From CAYUST01 sp964447535 (GTDB lineage Bacteria; Patescibacteriota; Gracilibacteria; Absconditabacterales; Absconditicoccaceae): DNA of 64,000 nucleotides. The DNA is taken from positions 20,236 to 84,235 of the forward strand of contig CAYUST010000006.1 in assembly GCA_964447535.1 (NCBI GenBank), in the 5' to 3' direction. The notes beneath the pieces were generated by a model, which did no database searches, had not been told where the DNA came from, and saw nothing but the letters and a program-made list of their open reading frames with translations. A program made the position numbers and the translations under genes. Below are positions 1 to 10,505 of this stretch, one piece after another (position 1 is the stretch's first letter; the number at the start of each line of letters is the position of its first letter).

Positions 1-4
1 CCAC

Positions 5-646
5 GTGACTGCTCGTCGCCTTGCCTATCTCCTCATACTTCAAATCTGCCTATTGTGTATAGGTGGCGGAGTTTTGGTGCGTCACGCATTTGCAGATACA
101 CAACCGACCACTGCACCTCTCGTATTTGTCGTCACACACGATGCTCAATTGGTTGCCTCAAATCAGCTAAGTACGCTCTATGCACTCATATCCGACACAC
201 TTTCCTCTCGCACGATCAGTGCACCTGTAGGAATCATTCGCGCAAGCGACGAACCACTCTACCTCGTACCCGATACAAGCGACACTGCAAGTCTCCTTAC
301 GGCACTTCCCCTATTTCCTCAACTCTCACCACAAGAGACGCTGTCATCACTTCTCCCAACGCTCAACTTACTCAAAACACAGGTCACTCCAGATGCACAA
401 CTCATCTTCCTCACCGATAGTTCCCTCCTCACCTGGCAGTCAGAGCGATCACCACAGCTCACGTCTCTCGCATCTACATATCACTCAGTGATCATCGTAG
501 ATACCAATCCCAACTCTCGCATCAGTGCACAAGGTCTCAAGGTGATTTCGCCTGTACAACTCACTGCCCATCTGACCAACTCTACAACTATAGTAGCCTC
601 CAAATACGAACGATTGCGACTCTTTTTAGTACTGCTTGGCATCTAA
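5..646 (+). CDS. Exported protein, VWA-like fold possible (start uncertain)
   Basis: A 213-residue protein read from a GTG at the window edge; the true start may lie upstream of base 1. The N-terminus has a hydrophobic stretch (about residues 5-25) and an Ala-Phe-Ala site that looks like signal peptidase cleavage. The following beta-alpha pattern (LVFVVTHDAQ, then helices, then LIFLTDSS) resembles a von Willebrand A fold, but the DxSxS metal site is not intact. The stop codon shares a base with the start of the next gene (TAATG), so the two are probably translationally coupled. A Bat-operon-like aerotolerance role is possible from the layout but is only inference. There is no in-frame UGA. 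Confidence 0.6.
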   Translation: MTARRLAYLLILQICLLCIGGGVLVRHAFADTQPTTAPLVFVVTHDAQLVASNQLSTLYALISDTLSSRTISAPVGIIRASDEPLYLVPDTSDTASLLTALPLFPQLSPQETLSSLLPTLNLLKTQVTPDAQLIFLTDSSLLTWQSERSPQLTSLASTYHSVIIVDTNPNSRISAQGLKVISPVQLTAHLTNSTTIVASKYERLRLFLVLLGI

Positions 647-1035
647 TGGCATCGACGATAGAACTCTATGGACCTGCACTCCCCTTTGTGAGTAAACGAA
701 GCTATCTTGTGGTAGGCAAGCTCGTACTTATTTCGTTACTCATTATTGGGTGTATAGTCAGTCTTGTGCTGGTGCGAAAAAAACATCAACGTATGCAACA
801 TGCGCACACCGACCACCTCCTCTCACTCCCTCCCGATCGTTTCATCACCGAACTTTTGCTACTCTTAGCTCAAAAATATCCTCACGCCGTAGCCTGAGGC
901 AACACTGCTCTCTTGCAAGCACGATGAGCAAATCATGAAATAATTGCACTCTATCAAAAAACCATCGAGGGTGTGTCACCTCCAGAAATGTTGATAAAAG
1001 ATCTCAAAGGTATGATTGAGGAAAAGGGGATTTAA
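646..1035 (+). CDS. Small single-pass membrane protein
   Basis: A 129-residue protein whose ATG overlaps the TAA of the upstream gene. One transmembrane segment lies at about residues 22-44, followed by a basic RKKHQR stretch, so the remaining ~85 residues are probably cytoplasmic. Two in-frame UGA codons (895 and 925) must be read as Gly to reach the TAA at 1033. The soluble part is helical (LITELLLLL-like) and not recognised. It probably works with the preceding exported protein in one membrane complex. Function unknown. Confidence 0.65.
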
Positions 1036-1047
1036 TTATCTTTTAAA

Positions 1048-1944
1048 ATGAAAAAGTACTATATTGAACGACAAATAGTCACGCTATCAAATCTATTATA
1101 TTTTAATCAGAACTCCCCGCAACCTGAGAATCATTTTACAATTGAGTGAATTGAGCTCCTTGATTCATGAACCAGAAAGAAAAACTCAAATGAGCATATC
1201 CGATTAGCGAGTTCTTCATTTAACTCTAATAACTATCATGATGCAGTAAGTAAGATGAAGAAAAAACTATTAAAAATTATACCAAGGTTATCTTATGTTT
1301 GACAAACATACATAAATTTTATGAACGAGTCTTATTTAGTTCATGAAAGTTTATCACCATATATTTTTCTTAGACCTACTTATGATATACAATGATGTTC
1401 CTTAACATTTGATGAAACTAGAATAAGGAATTTGAACAAAATAGTGAACAAAAAGAATACTAAAATAGGTGATGAATTTTACAAATATTTGCTATGTATA
1501 ACAAATTGTACTGATTATTCACTTAGGTTGATGTGACTATGTGCCGCAATTGATTCAATAAAAGTTGAATGAGACAGGAGAAAAGATAGGATAACTGTGC
1601 TCTGATGAGATATAGATTTGGCAGACAAAATCTTTAAAAAAAATGACTGACTACGTCATAGAATGATGCACTGAGAATATCTTGACTCAATTGACTGAAC
1701 AAACGATTATGTTTCAATCCTCTACTGAAAACTAATCTTATATGTTGAGCAAGAATATGGTATCACATTCGAGAAGGTAGTGAATCCTATGCGTATACCA
1801 TACTGAAACAAAGAAGGAGTAATATCAGGAATATTCTTGGAAATTAAAAACCAAAGTGATGTTTCACTTGAACGAGCCATGGGTCAACAAGAAAACCTTA
1901 TCCAAGATCACTCATTGATCATGCAACTCAGGAAAGATTATTAG
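1048..1944 (+). CDS. HEPN-like domain protein (possible RNase/toxin)
   Basis: A 298-residue protein visible only when 13 in-frame UGA codons are read as Gly; it ends at TAG. Near residues 202-211 it carries LRHRMMHGEY, an R-x4-H motif followed by Gly typical of HEPN ribonuclease domains (R203, H208). The preceding region is helical, and an acidic helix (DIDLADKIF) precedes the motif. Base composition is more AT-rich than its neighbours and UGA use is unusually dense. It starts 12 bases after the upstream stop with no clear ribosome binding site. No nucleotidyltransferase antitoxin partner is next to it. The domain call rests on the motif alone; toxin function is inferred. Confidence 0.6.
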
Positions 1945-1945
1945 T

Positions 1946-2000
1946 TCTCTGGATTCTTTCCTCTTCGAGGACCAAGCGCTTCGCTCAGAATTCAGAATGA
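1946..2000. repeat. Dispersed intergenic repeat, family A
   Basis: The segment holds CTGGATTCTT, a CTTCGCTCAG core and CAGAATGACG. Variants of these words recur in spacers at 16271-16368, 63752-63780, 63822-63880 and 63899-63933, in both orientations. It lies directly behind the HEPN-like gene. No coding potential is seen. It resembles the short REP-like intergenic repeats of many bacterial genomes. Confidence 0.6.
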
Positions 2001-2012
2001 CGTAAGCTTTGT

Positions 2013-2058
2013 ACTTTGCCCCCTCACCCCATCCCTCTCCCAAAAGGAGAGGGGTGCA
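2013..2058. repeat. Dispersed intergenic repeat, family B (C-rich/G-rich hairpin)
   Basis: A C-rich arm followed by a G-rich arm (CCTCTCC, then GGAGAGG) makes a hairpin between the HEPN-like gene and the 3' end of the T4SS-like ATPase gene. Related C-rich/G-rich elements lie at 9926-10028 and 20432-20546. Confidence 0.55.
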
Positions 2059-2066
2059 AGCCTTGC

Positions 2067-4604
2067 TTACTTCTGCGTCCATACCACTCTCTTCACGCCT
2101 TCTATCTCTTTGAAGCCTTTGACCGTGACGCGGATTTTATCGCCGATTTGGTGGAGGTCTTTCCATTGTTCTTCAGTGATATTCGCTGGTAGTGCAATTT
2201 CAGATTTATGGAGAAGTCCTTCTACTCACTTGTAGGTGACGAAGATCCCATAGTTGTATTTGAGTTTGACGTAACCTTCGTAAGTGTCGCCAATTTTGAG
2301 ATCACTGACACTATAGGTAGTTCCATCTTCTTTGACAGATTCAACTTGAGATTTTTCTGCGATTTTTTCAGCTTCGGTAAATTGTTTTTCTGACCAAACC
2401 TTGAGCAGTTTTTCGAGTTTGTCTTTTTCCATCGTATAACGCTGTCTAGATTGTGCTCTCATCTTTTCTTTGATTTCTTCAGACATTTCTGGTCTAGGCA
2501 AGGGGAAGGTCTTCATACTAAACGGATCTGACGTCACGCCATCTACCATCAATTTCGTATACGCCGTAAACTTGGGTAATGACAGCAAATCATTTGGAGT
2601 AATGAGGTCTTTGTACTGTGATGACATCATCGTTGCATCATCATATCACAGACCAAACGAGACAATGGTACCTACGTTACCGAAGATCGCATTTCTGACA
2701 TTCTCTGCAATCTGTGAAGTATACTGGTTGGCTACAATCAATGACAAACGATACTTTCTCGCTTCTGACAAAATACTCTCGAACGAATCCGTTGCAAAGT
2801 TTTGAAACTCGTCGATGTACAAATAAAAGTCCCTTCTGTCTCTGAAATCTATATCCGCTCTCGACATAGCATCGATTTGGAATTTGGTGACAAGGAATGA
2901 TCCAATCATCGCTGCACTATCTTCACCAATCTTACCTTTAGATAAATTGATCAATAAGATCTTTCCTTCATCCATAATCTTTCTAATATTAATTTTACTC
3001 TTGGGTTGTGCAAAAATATTTCTGACGATACTCGAAGACAAGAACTGTCCAATTTTGTTGGTAATCGGTCCTACAGCTTCATTCCTTTGATTGTCGTTCC
3101 ATTTATCGTATTCTGTACGTCGGAATTTGAGAACAATAGGATCTTGTACATTACGCAAGACATCCTCTCTGAAATTTTTGTCAGTGAGCATACGAGCCAC
3201 ATGGAGTAATGATGCATTCGGATATTCCAAGATAGACAACATCACATTTCTCAAAATATACTCCAATCTCGGACCCCAACTATTGCCATAGAGTTTTTTG
3301 AAAATAGATACCACACCTGACGCTACGAGATTTTTTTCTTCTTCTTTCTCGTACTCCAGGACGTTGAAGCCTACAGGATAGGCGGTGTCACTCACATCGA
3401 AAATCACGACATCATTGGTGCGTCGACTAGGAATATGTGCCATGACTTCTTCGATCAAATCTCCATGCGGATCGACCACCGCGAGCCCTTGATTGGTGAG
3501 CATGTCACTCCTCACCATGTTTGAAATAAAAGTAGACTTACCCGTACCTGTCTTACCGACAATATAAATATGTCTAAATTTATCTTCTTTTCTGATACCA
3601 AATTTTTGGGGTTTCCCTTTGTAGTCAGTCGTACCAAGTAACGTCACATTATTCTTTTCAGAATTTGCTACATTGGGCAAAACCATAGGAGGTGGAAGTT
3701 TGCGATATTCAGTATAATGCAAACTATTGTTGAGATATGCCTTGGTAGGTATATGGAAAAAGTTGATAAACTGACTCATATTCGCATAGGTCGGTTGTTT
3801 GGTTTTGACCAGAGAAATAGCGCCTTCGTAGATCAATTTATCATACACATGCACTACATCATCTAATATACGGTCATGCATATGTTTGGTGAGCCCATCT
3901 ACTTTGACACGGAGGGCAAACTCTACATCTCTTTCTACTTTTTTTATTTGTGCAGCGTGTTGATCATCTTTGACCTCCGCCTCGGATTTTCACCAACCTT
4001 GACCAAGCAAAAGTCCACCCAGTTTTTTGAGATTTTGTTTAAACTTCTTCCAAAAGGTATCTTTGAAATCAAACGTATTCTCGTACAAAATCACCATTTC
4101 TCACTCTTCAGGCACCGCCTGGAAACTGGTCAAAATATCTTTGAAAGGATCAACATACGTGCCTCACTTGGAGAACTCGCTCGTATCATAAAAACTACAA
4201 TCAGGAGAAAACTTGAAGTGAGCATAGCCCTGCGTGCCTATATCGTATGCCGTCTCCATCTCGGTGACTTCTGTCGTAGGGAAGCTTGCATAAAAAACAT
4301 TCTCTACATACCCTGCGTATTGTGCAGGGACATGTAAATACATACGAATGGATGTTTTGTTTCCTCTCAAACTAAAATAAATAGGATGGGAAATACTTGA
4401 AAAATTTGCCAAAAATCCTTGCCAATGTGAATAGCCAAGTTCATTTTCTTTGTAGGGTTTGATTTCGAAGGTTACATAGGCAGTACCACCTACTGAAACA
4501 GTAGCAGGTTTGGGAGTAGGCACCACGAGATCATCCTTAGCTCACGAGGTGTGCGCCAAACGGTGTCCCAACACTTCTGCAATATGCAAAATACTTTTCA
4601 ACAT
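2067..4604 (-). CDS. VirD4/TraD-like ATPase with C-terminal S1-like domain
   Basis: An 845-residue ATPase of the VirD4/TraD/VirB4 superfamily. Walker A GKTGTGKST is at about residues 350-358 and Walker B FYLYIDEFQNF at about 593-603. Between them sits VDPHGDL, a conserved block in conjugative coupling ATPases. The last ~75 residues (KIGDTYEGYV, GVEGLLHKSE, GDKIRVTVKGF) look like an S1/OB RNA-binding domain, an unusual fusion. The N-terminal ~240 residues are not recognised and have no obvious membrane segment. Six UGA codons (for example 2226, 2646, 3990, 4164) are read as Gly. The ATG at 4604 is the first start after an upstream TAG. No pilus or mating-pair genes are near. A paralogue lies at 29912-33262. 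Confidence 0.85.
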
Positions 4605-4624
4605 AACAATACAATGTCAATATC

Positions 4625-4849
4625 TTAAAATCAGTCCACAATCTCCTCAGGTCTAGTATATCCCTCTGAGGGAGGAGATGCAAATTTTTGAGGACTTTTT
4701 TTGCTTTGACTCTTTCCAAAAAGTATATTTATGTTAAATAGCTTGACTATTGTGAGTAAAAGGATAAAGAAAAATACAAAAAACCTCTGAAAAATGAAAA
4801 TAATCAGCAAAATTTCGCCCAAAACAAACAAAAAAATCCAAATCTTCAT
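4625..4849 (-). CDS. Small hydrophobic membrane protein
   Basis: A 74-residue ORF with two adjacent very hydrophobic segments (about residues 2-20 and 22-40) and a short polar tail ending in PEEIVDGF. One UGA (4631) is read as Gly just before the TAA. It lies 20 bases upstream of the large ATPase gene on the same strand and may be co-transcribed with it. An alternative overlapping frame is also open here, so the exact product is uncertain. Function unknown. Confidence 0.45.
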
Positions 4850-5149
4850 CGAAGAGCTTGGAAAAGCACTCTTTGAGTGTAAGGTTCATATGTTTCATCG
4901 TTAAGAGTTTGTTCACCGTCAAAAGTCCTTGCCTATGGTAGGAGTTTTACTTGCAACAATCGCGGTAGCAGCTTTGGTCTGGAAAAACGTCGTCGAGAGC
5001 GTTCAGCGTGACCTCGATGCCTATGACAATTTGTATTGATGCTGTGTACTGCTCCACCTCTGTCTCAGAGGTGGTTTTTTTAGAAAACTATGAGTTGCAA
5101 TCACCATTGACTTACATAAAAAAGAATTAGTTTTAGTATTGTTTACTAG
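4850..5149. other. Spacer with terminator; possible short + strand ORF
   Basis: No convincing full gene is seen. On the + strand an ATG at 4936 opens 34 codons of hydrophobic, gene-like sequence (MVGVLLATIAVAALVWKN...). It then meets a TGA, followed within 16 bases by the terminator hairpin at 5054-5081. Read as Gly, the TGA would carry translation through the terminator to a distant TAG, which looks unnatural. It may be a decayed or foreign small gene, or a non-coding RNA. Confidence 0.4.
5054..5081 (+). terminator. Rho-independent terminator
   Basis: A perfect 9-bp stem (CCACCTCTG / CAGAGGTGG) with a TCT loop is followed by seven T on the + strand. It implies that a + strand transcript ends here, although no sure + strand gene precedes it. 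Confidence 0.8.
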
Positions 5150-5584
5150 ATGAAAAATCTTACGTATACGCAAATAGATGGGACTGCTAGCTATGAAGAT
5201 ATGATGGCTTGTGCGGAGTTGATGGCAGAAAGACTTTGAAATGCTGATGTTGATACGAGAGCCGAAGCAATGATGGCGAGATGGTCTGATCATATTTTTA
5301 TGCTCCTCAAAGATGAGACTAACAGTCCAGTAGCCTACTATAGTGGTGAAATCCATAACCAAACTACTCTCGAACTTTTTGATCTTTTTGTACTCCCCCA
5401 AAAAAGAAGATCTGGTATTGCAACTCAAGCACTCCATCATGCAAGAACAACCTATCGCATGCACAATTGCAATCGTATAGAATTCCCCGTCGGCTCACCA
5501 GAGAGTGAACTCTACAAAATCGCCTATGAAGCGTTGTATGCTTTTGAAAAAGCACCCGATGATTCGTTAGTTGCAGTCTCCTAA
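5150..5584 (+). CDS. GNAT-family N-acetyltransferase
   Basis: A 144-residue protein. The segment LFVLPQKRRSGIATQAL matches GNAT motif A (Q/R-x-x-G-x-G/A, here RRSGIA), the acetyl-CoA pyrophosphate loop, preceded by the usual beta strand. The late segment (YKIAYEALYAFEK) fits the C-terminal GNAT helix. One UGA is read as Gly near residue 30. The ATG at 5150 lies in frame upstream of several internal methionines and gives a typical family length. The substrate cannot be predicted. The gene stands alone between a terminator and the convergent metG gene. Confidence 0.75.
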
Positions 5585-5622
5585 AATTTTTTTTTTCAAT
5601 TCGTACGTCTAGATTCTCGTTT

Positions 5623-7191
5623 CTAATACAAATGCCCTGCGGTGATCTGGACATTGCCCTGGCGCTCGGCGATGAGCTGGGATCGGTCTGCTGAGGTCGT
5701 ATCTGACGTGAGGTTTGTCCAAGACGGATGAGACCAAGCAAAGAGCGCCTTGAATTTCTCCGTAGACTCAAGCAAGAAGGGGAAAGCTAGGAGTGCAGCG
5801 TTTTTGATCAGCCAAAGGATAAGGGCTATATGGTGTTGTGCACCTGGCAGGTCAGTTTTCGCCATCTCTCGCGGTTTAGTCATATCAACGAGTTTGTTTC
5901 CCAATTGGACGAGCTCAAATCGTTGTCTGGTATATTGCATGAGATCTGCATTATTCGCCCAGGTGTTGAGCATGGAAGGGATTTCTCAATGCAAGCACGA
6001 TCAGAGCAAGACATGGTCGTTGAGACCTAGCTCTGCTAGTGCTTGATCAAGTAGTGCCTGATCAGCATCTGTATACATAAATTGCGTTACTTCAAATTTC
6101 GTCGCAAGATTAAACACTCTCGAAACGAGGTTACCTCGTCCTTTTTTGAGTAAATTTTCTTTGGTGCTCAAAAATCTTTCTTGGCTGAAATCACCATCGT
6201 TACCGATTTTGATATCGCTAAATAAATAATAGAGCAACGCATCTCTGCCATGTGCCTCGATGAGTTCTTCGGGGACAAGTACATTACCCAATGATTTACT
6301 TATTTTTTGCCCATCTATCGTGAAATGGCCGTTGATAATCAGCTGGTCAGGGAGTTTATGGCCCACTGCCATCAGCATAGCTGGCCGGTAGATAGCATGG
6401 AAACGCCCTATGTCTTTGCCAATCACATGCACCACCTCACCGTCCTGCCAAAAGCTCTCGTCACGCCCCTGACAGACGGTCAGATAATTATACAAGGCAT
6501 CAAACCAAATATAGGTGACCGCGCTTGGGTCAAACGGCAACGGAATTCATACACTACTCCCCTCTCTCGAAATAGAAAAATCCTCTACGCCTTGCTCGAC
6601 GAAAGATTTGATTTCGTTGAATCTAGTCAACGGGATAGCTCGCTCAGGACGGGTTGTATACAATTCTTGCAAGGCAGTTTGAAAACTACTGAGACGAAAA
6701 AACCAGTTCTTTTCATGGATATGGGTTGGTTCGGTAAGATGATCAGGACAGACAAGTTTACCCTCACGCTCTATCAGATCCGCTTCTTTTTTGTAGCCTT
6801 CACAGCCTATACAATACAATCACTCATAGGTGCCCTGATAAATATGTCCTGCATCATACGTACGCTGGAGCATCTCCTGTACATAGGCATGATGACGAGA
6901 CTCAGTCGTTCTGATGAAATCTGTATAACTAATCGACAACGCATCCCACGTAGCTTGGTGCGCTGCTGCCATCTCATCGAGAAATGCACGAAGTTCTTTG
7001 CCAGCTTTCTCAGCGGTCTGGAGCATCTTTTGACCGTTCTCATCGGTCCCGGTCGCAAATTTTACCTCATACCCGAGCATACGTTTGGTTCTCGCCAACA
7101 CGTCTGCAATAAACGACGTATACGCATGCCCAATATGTGGCACACCGTTGGCGTAGTAGATAGGGGTAGTTATGTAGTACTTAGGAGACAT
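5623..7191 (-). CDS. metG: Methionyl-tRNA synthetase
   Basis: A 522-residue class I aminoacyl-tRNA synthetase that charges tRNA-Met. The HIGH motif is PHIGHAY (residues 18-24) and the KMSKS loop is KISKS (about 296-300). A zinc knuckle is formed by CIGC (127-130) and CPDH (148-151). Four UGA codons (6820, 6547, 6001, 5986) are read as Gly. The start MSPKYYITTPIYY matches the family; an upstream in-frame start at 7215 would add eight atypical residues. The C-terminal EMAP-like tRNA-binding domain of longer MetRS enzymes is absent. A free-standing tRNA-binding protein is encoded at 22158-22490. Confidence 0.95.
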
Positions 7192-7326
7192 AATTTTGAG
7201 GTAGTCATAAAACAAAAAACGTGCCGATACAGTACTGATTCGACACGCTTACACAAGGAAAATTACTGATGGGGTATTAGATATACTTAGACACAATTGC
7301 TTCTGCCTACGGCAGACATCGCAGGA

Positions 7327-9429
7327 CTATCATCAACGCATGAGCGGAATAGAGCAATCGTAGTCGCCAATGCTGCTTCAGAGGAATCTCTGATCGTCAA
7401 CGTGACAGTACACAATCGAACGCCCACTAATACTATTTTTATTTAATTGTCAATATTTATCTCACTCTTTATTTGTATCGTATTCGTTGTTGAGCCATTC
7501 TCGCCCTAGCGCACCTTTCAGATACATATACGCTTTGATAATTTGTTGATCACTTGTGCTAGCAGCATTGTAAGTGATGTTTAATTTATTGGCGAGTGAT
7601 TGGAGAATCTTGTCGGTATACGCTTTGGTTTGTCGCACATATCATTTTGCATAGCAATCGTTATCCAACTGTTGTTTCCAGGCTGATTTTTGCTGATCAA
7701 TCGTATTTTTGTAGATGCAGTCTTTGGACCTAGTTGATGTAATAGAAGGCAACAGATAGTTATCAGTATATTGTTTGTAGTCATTTTTTCCACCTTCGTA
7801 CTCTCCTTGCTTCATGCTTTCAGTGCGGAGATAGTTGTGACGACATTGCACTTTGGTTTCAACAAACTCGGTATAACTATCTCCGTGTTCGTCCACTCAG
7901 AACCTGAGAAACGCAGGTTCTTGGAGGAGACTATCACAGGCATCTCGAAAACTGTTTCCATCAGGGAGTCTTTCGTCAGGTCGCTTGGTACGGAGTGCAA
8001 GTTGGTATTGTCTGAGTGCACCAGGTATAGGTAGTGTTTCAATTTGGCTTACACCTTTTGCTGATGGAGATAGCGTCGTAGCTTTGAGGTAGACCTGATC
8101 TCCGATGTGCTCCAGTTTGGGAAGATCGACTTGCGGTGCATCATAGAGCTCCGCGAAGCCACCTATTTGCGTCAGCAAGGCATATGAAAGTGACTGTGTG
8201 GTTGTATCTTTGAGTGATCCTGCTATGTGAGTGATCTGATCTTTGCAAGTTTGTGAAATATCAGTCAAATCCAGGGTGATATGTGGAATCTTGCAGAGTT
8301 GCTGTAGTTCTGTCAGCGTAGTAGCTGCAGGGAGGAGCAGTGGCCATTGTGCGCCGAGTAACAGGGTTTGTCCTGCAAGATGTTTTTTTATCATAGTACG
8401 CATGTCGCCTGCTACTGACACGGTACCGTTGCTTCGCAAGACCTCTTTCTGTTGATCACACACACCATTCCAGTCTGCTACCGTGGTGATAGGATAGGTA
8501 GTTTTCAATCGTCCTAGTATTGCACACATCTGTGGGAAATTCTTTTGTTGTTTGTTGACAAGGTTTTGGTTTGAGTATCACTTTCGTTGGACGATTTGCT
8601 TGGTTTGTGGAGTATATCAGATCGTATATTGTGACTTCCCATCAGCAGTTCTGACAGATCGCACTTTGAGTTTCCCTGCTTTGACTTGATCTCGCGTACC
8701 CGAACCACCGACGCAGTGTGACATTTGGTTACCTTCATCGGCAAGCTGATCCGCAGTGATCAATTCGACCAGCTGATGATGTCAGAAATCATGGAGCACC
8801 AGAGGCGGGAGGTCGCTGAGCGTCAATAATTTCTGGTTTCTCTCAGTGATTGTTTGAGCGTTTTCAGTATGGATGTGAAACCACTCCTGGATAGGTGTAG
8901 CATGCACAAAATCTGTCATTTTTTTCTCCAATCGTTGCGCATCGTTTTGTTTGATCAGTGAACAGCGATCAAGTACATCTGATTGTGAATAACTTATCTG
9001 AGGAATACCCTTGCGCTGTTTGTCATAGAGCTCATGAAGATGTTTCTGTTTTTCGGATTGGAGTTGTTTGAGTGCACGTAGTCTGACAAAATCGTCACGC
9101 AGATCATCAATCGTACGGACAATTTCATCAGTGAGCTGCCTCCCAGTGTAGGTTCTTTGGGTAGAAGTCGCGAAATAGTGTTCGAGTTTGCGAATGATAG
9201 CTCTACTGGAAAGTGTTGGTGCTACTTGCTGTATAGCTTGCGTTATCGTATCTCCGTAGGCTTCGATAAAAGTATGACACTCCTCTCCACGGCGTTCCTT
9301 GGTGACTTGGAGAAGTTGCGCAGTGGTTATTTTTTGTTGCTTGGTTTGCTTTGGGGTTGCGTAAAATATATCTGAAGTACCTTCAGGTCAATGTGTTAGG
9401 GAGAATGCAGTAGAGTTTTCTTCGTTCAT
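7327..9429 (-). CDS. PcfJ-like domain protein
   Basis: A 700-residue protein assembled through about eleven UGA-Gly codons (for example 9388, 8782, 8617, 8578, 7897, 7642). In the middle, QLADEGNQMSHCVGG followed by SVRTADGKSQYTIGY and QIVQRKGYSNQ matches the PcfJ-like family, named from an enterococcal conjugative plasmid but widespread on mobile DNA. The N-terminal ~230 residues are helical and charged. The C-terminal ~300 residues are not recognised. The last ~45 codons are less gene-like, but there is no UAA or UAG before 7327, so the end is set by the code. The ATG at 9429 gives MNEENSTAF. Biochemical function is unknown for the family. Confidence 0.75.
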
Positions 9430-9496
9430 GTACCTGTGATAAATAAATCACCTACATAGTATATAGACTTATTGAGATAAAGTCAAAAAATGTTTC

Positions 9497-9521
9497 GTAA
9501 AAAAGCCCTCTTATCGGAGGC
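9497..9521 (-). terminator. Rho-independent terminator of trxA
   Basis: Read on the - strand, arms AGCCTC and GAGGGCT form a hairpin with one bulge followed by a T run. It starts 28 bases after the trxA stop. Confidence 0.6.
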
Positions 9522-9548
9522 TTCTCAAAGTTTACCTATATCTGAAAA

Positions 9549-9881
9549 CTACCCTATATACTTCTCCACCATTGCCTCTACCTGCGCAGGTGGCAAGACG
9601 CCAATGAATTGATCGACACCCGCACCATTTTTGAAGAAATTTACTTGGGGTATGCTTCTGATATTGTAGGTCATAGCAAGGTTTTGGTTGCCCGGTTGGT
9701 CAACATCTACTTTGAGCAACAGAACCGTATCAGGATACTTGTCAGCTACTTGATGGAGGACTGGTCAGAGCATACGGCACGGACCACACCACTCTGCCCA
9801 AAAATCAGCGATGATCAACACATCTGGCGTCGCTAATGCAGCTGCAAATTCTTCTTCAGTGGTAATATCGAGAACGGCCAT
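9549..9881 (-). CDS. trxA: Thioredoxin
   Basis: A 110-residue cytoplasmic dithiol reductase. The active site FWAEWCGPC has cysteines 32 and 35, and the cis-proline region reads IRSIPQVNFF. One UGA (9765) encodes Gly39 directly after the active-site helix (CRML-G-PVL). The ATG at 9881 gives the canonical MAVLDITTEEEF start; longer upstream starts read through the repeat-rich spacer. It ends at TAG before a terminator. A housekeeping redox gene, apparently transcribed alone. Confidence 0.95.
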
Positions 9882-9925
9882 AGTGTCGAAAATTATAACT
9901 AAAACAGGATAGCGTAAGAATATTC

Positions 9926-10028
9926 CCCCCTTTGGAAGGGCTAGGAGGGTATTCAAATTTGAAAACCCATCAGAAATCCCCCGTCCTGCAATACTGCAGG
10001 ACACCCCCTTTCTTAAAGGGGGAGCAAA
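9926..10028. repeat. Dispersed intergenic repeat, family B
   Basis: CCCCCC/TTTGG and GGGGGAG arms surround AATCCCCC words and a CTGCAATACTGCAG palindrome. Close relatives lie at 20432-20546 and, shorter, at 2013-2058. It sits in the spacer upstream of trxA and has no coding potential. Confidence 0.65.
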
Positions 10029-10049
10029 CAGGTCAGTGAGGGTCTGACT

Positions 10050-10376
10050 CTAATGTTCGAAATAGAGAGCAGAAACTATTCTTTTGAGCAATCTAATAAT
10101 TTTCATACCGAGCTCTACGAAACCTTTGACAGCGATGACTTCAAAGTGTTCGAGTTTTTGGAGGCCAGCTTTGAGGGAGATGAGGAATTTGTTGGAATTG
10201 ATCTCAAGAACAACTTCGTGCACTGACTCAGAGATGGCAGTGAAGGTGGCTTTGATATACTCAAAATCATATGTTCTCGTCACGGGCTGTGTCTGAGAGA
10301 ATAATCTAAGTTGTTGCATGACGCACAAGATAGGAGATAAAAGCCATCGAGACCAAGAACATACATACCTGAACAT
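10050..10376 (-). CDS. Hypothetical protein
   Basis: A 108-residue ORF ending in TAG without in-frame UGA. The sequence is helical, with basic and hydrophobic residues alternating in the second half (GMKIIRLLKRIV). The start could be the ATG at 10376 or the one at 10319 (MQQLRLF). It is divergent from the AbiEi-like gene. No family is recognised and the ORF may not be real. Confidence 0.4.
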   Translation of the reverse strand: MFRYVCSWSRWLLSPILCVMQQLRLFSQTQPVTRTYDFEYIKATFTAISESVHEVVLEINSNKFLISLKAGLQKLEHFEVIAVKGFVELGMKIIRLLKRIVSALYFEH

Positions 10377-10505
10377 TGCAGTTCTATGAGTTTATTTGAT
10401 GAAAACAAGAGACAAAAGTAAAAAATTTATCTAGTAACTTCGTCTTTATTTTTCTAGAAAGATTATTATTATTTTTGGAGTTCATTTTGGCTTCATATTA
10501 CTGGC

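Noticed and set aside
7327..9429. A cluster of several short unrelated genes or a decayed pseudogene
   Set aside because: All pieces share one frame and join only at TGA; the joined product has a coherent PcfJ-like domain, so it is one intact gene under table 25.
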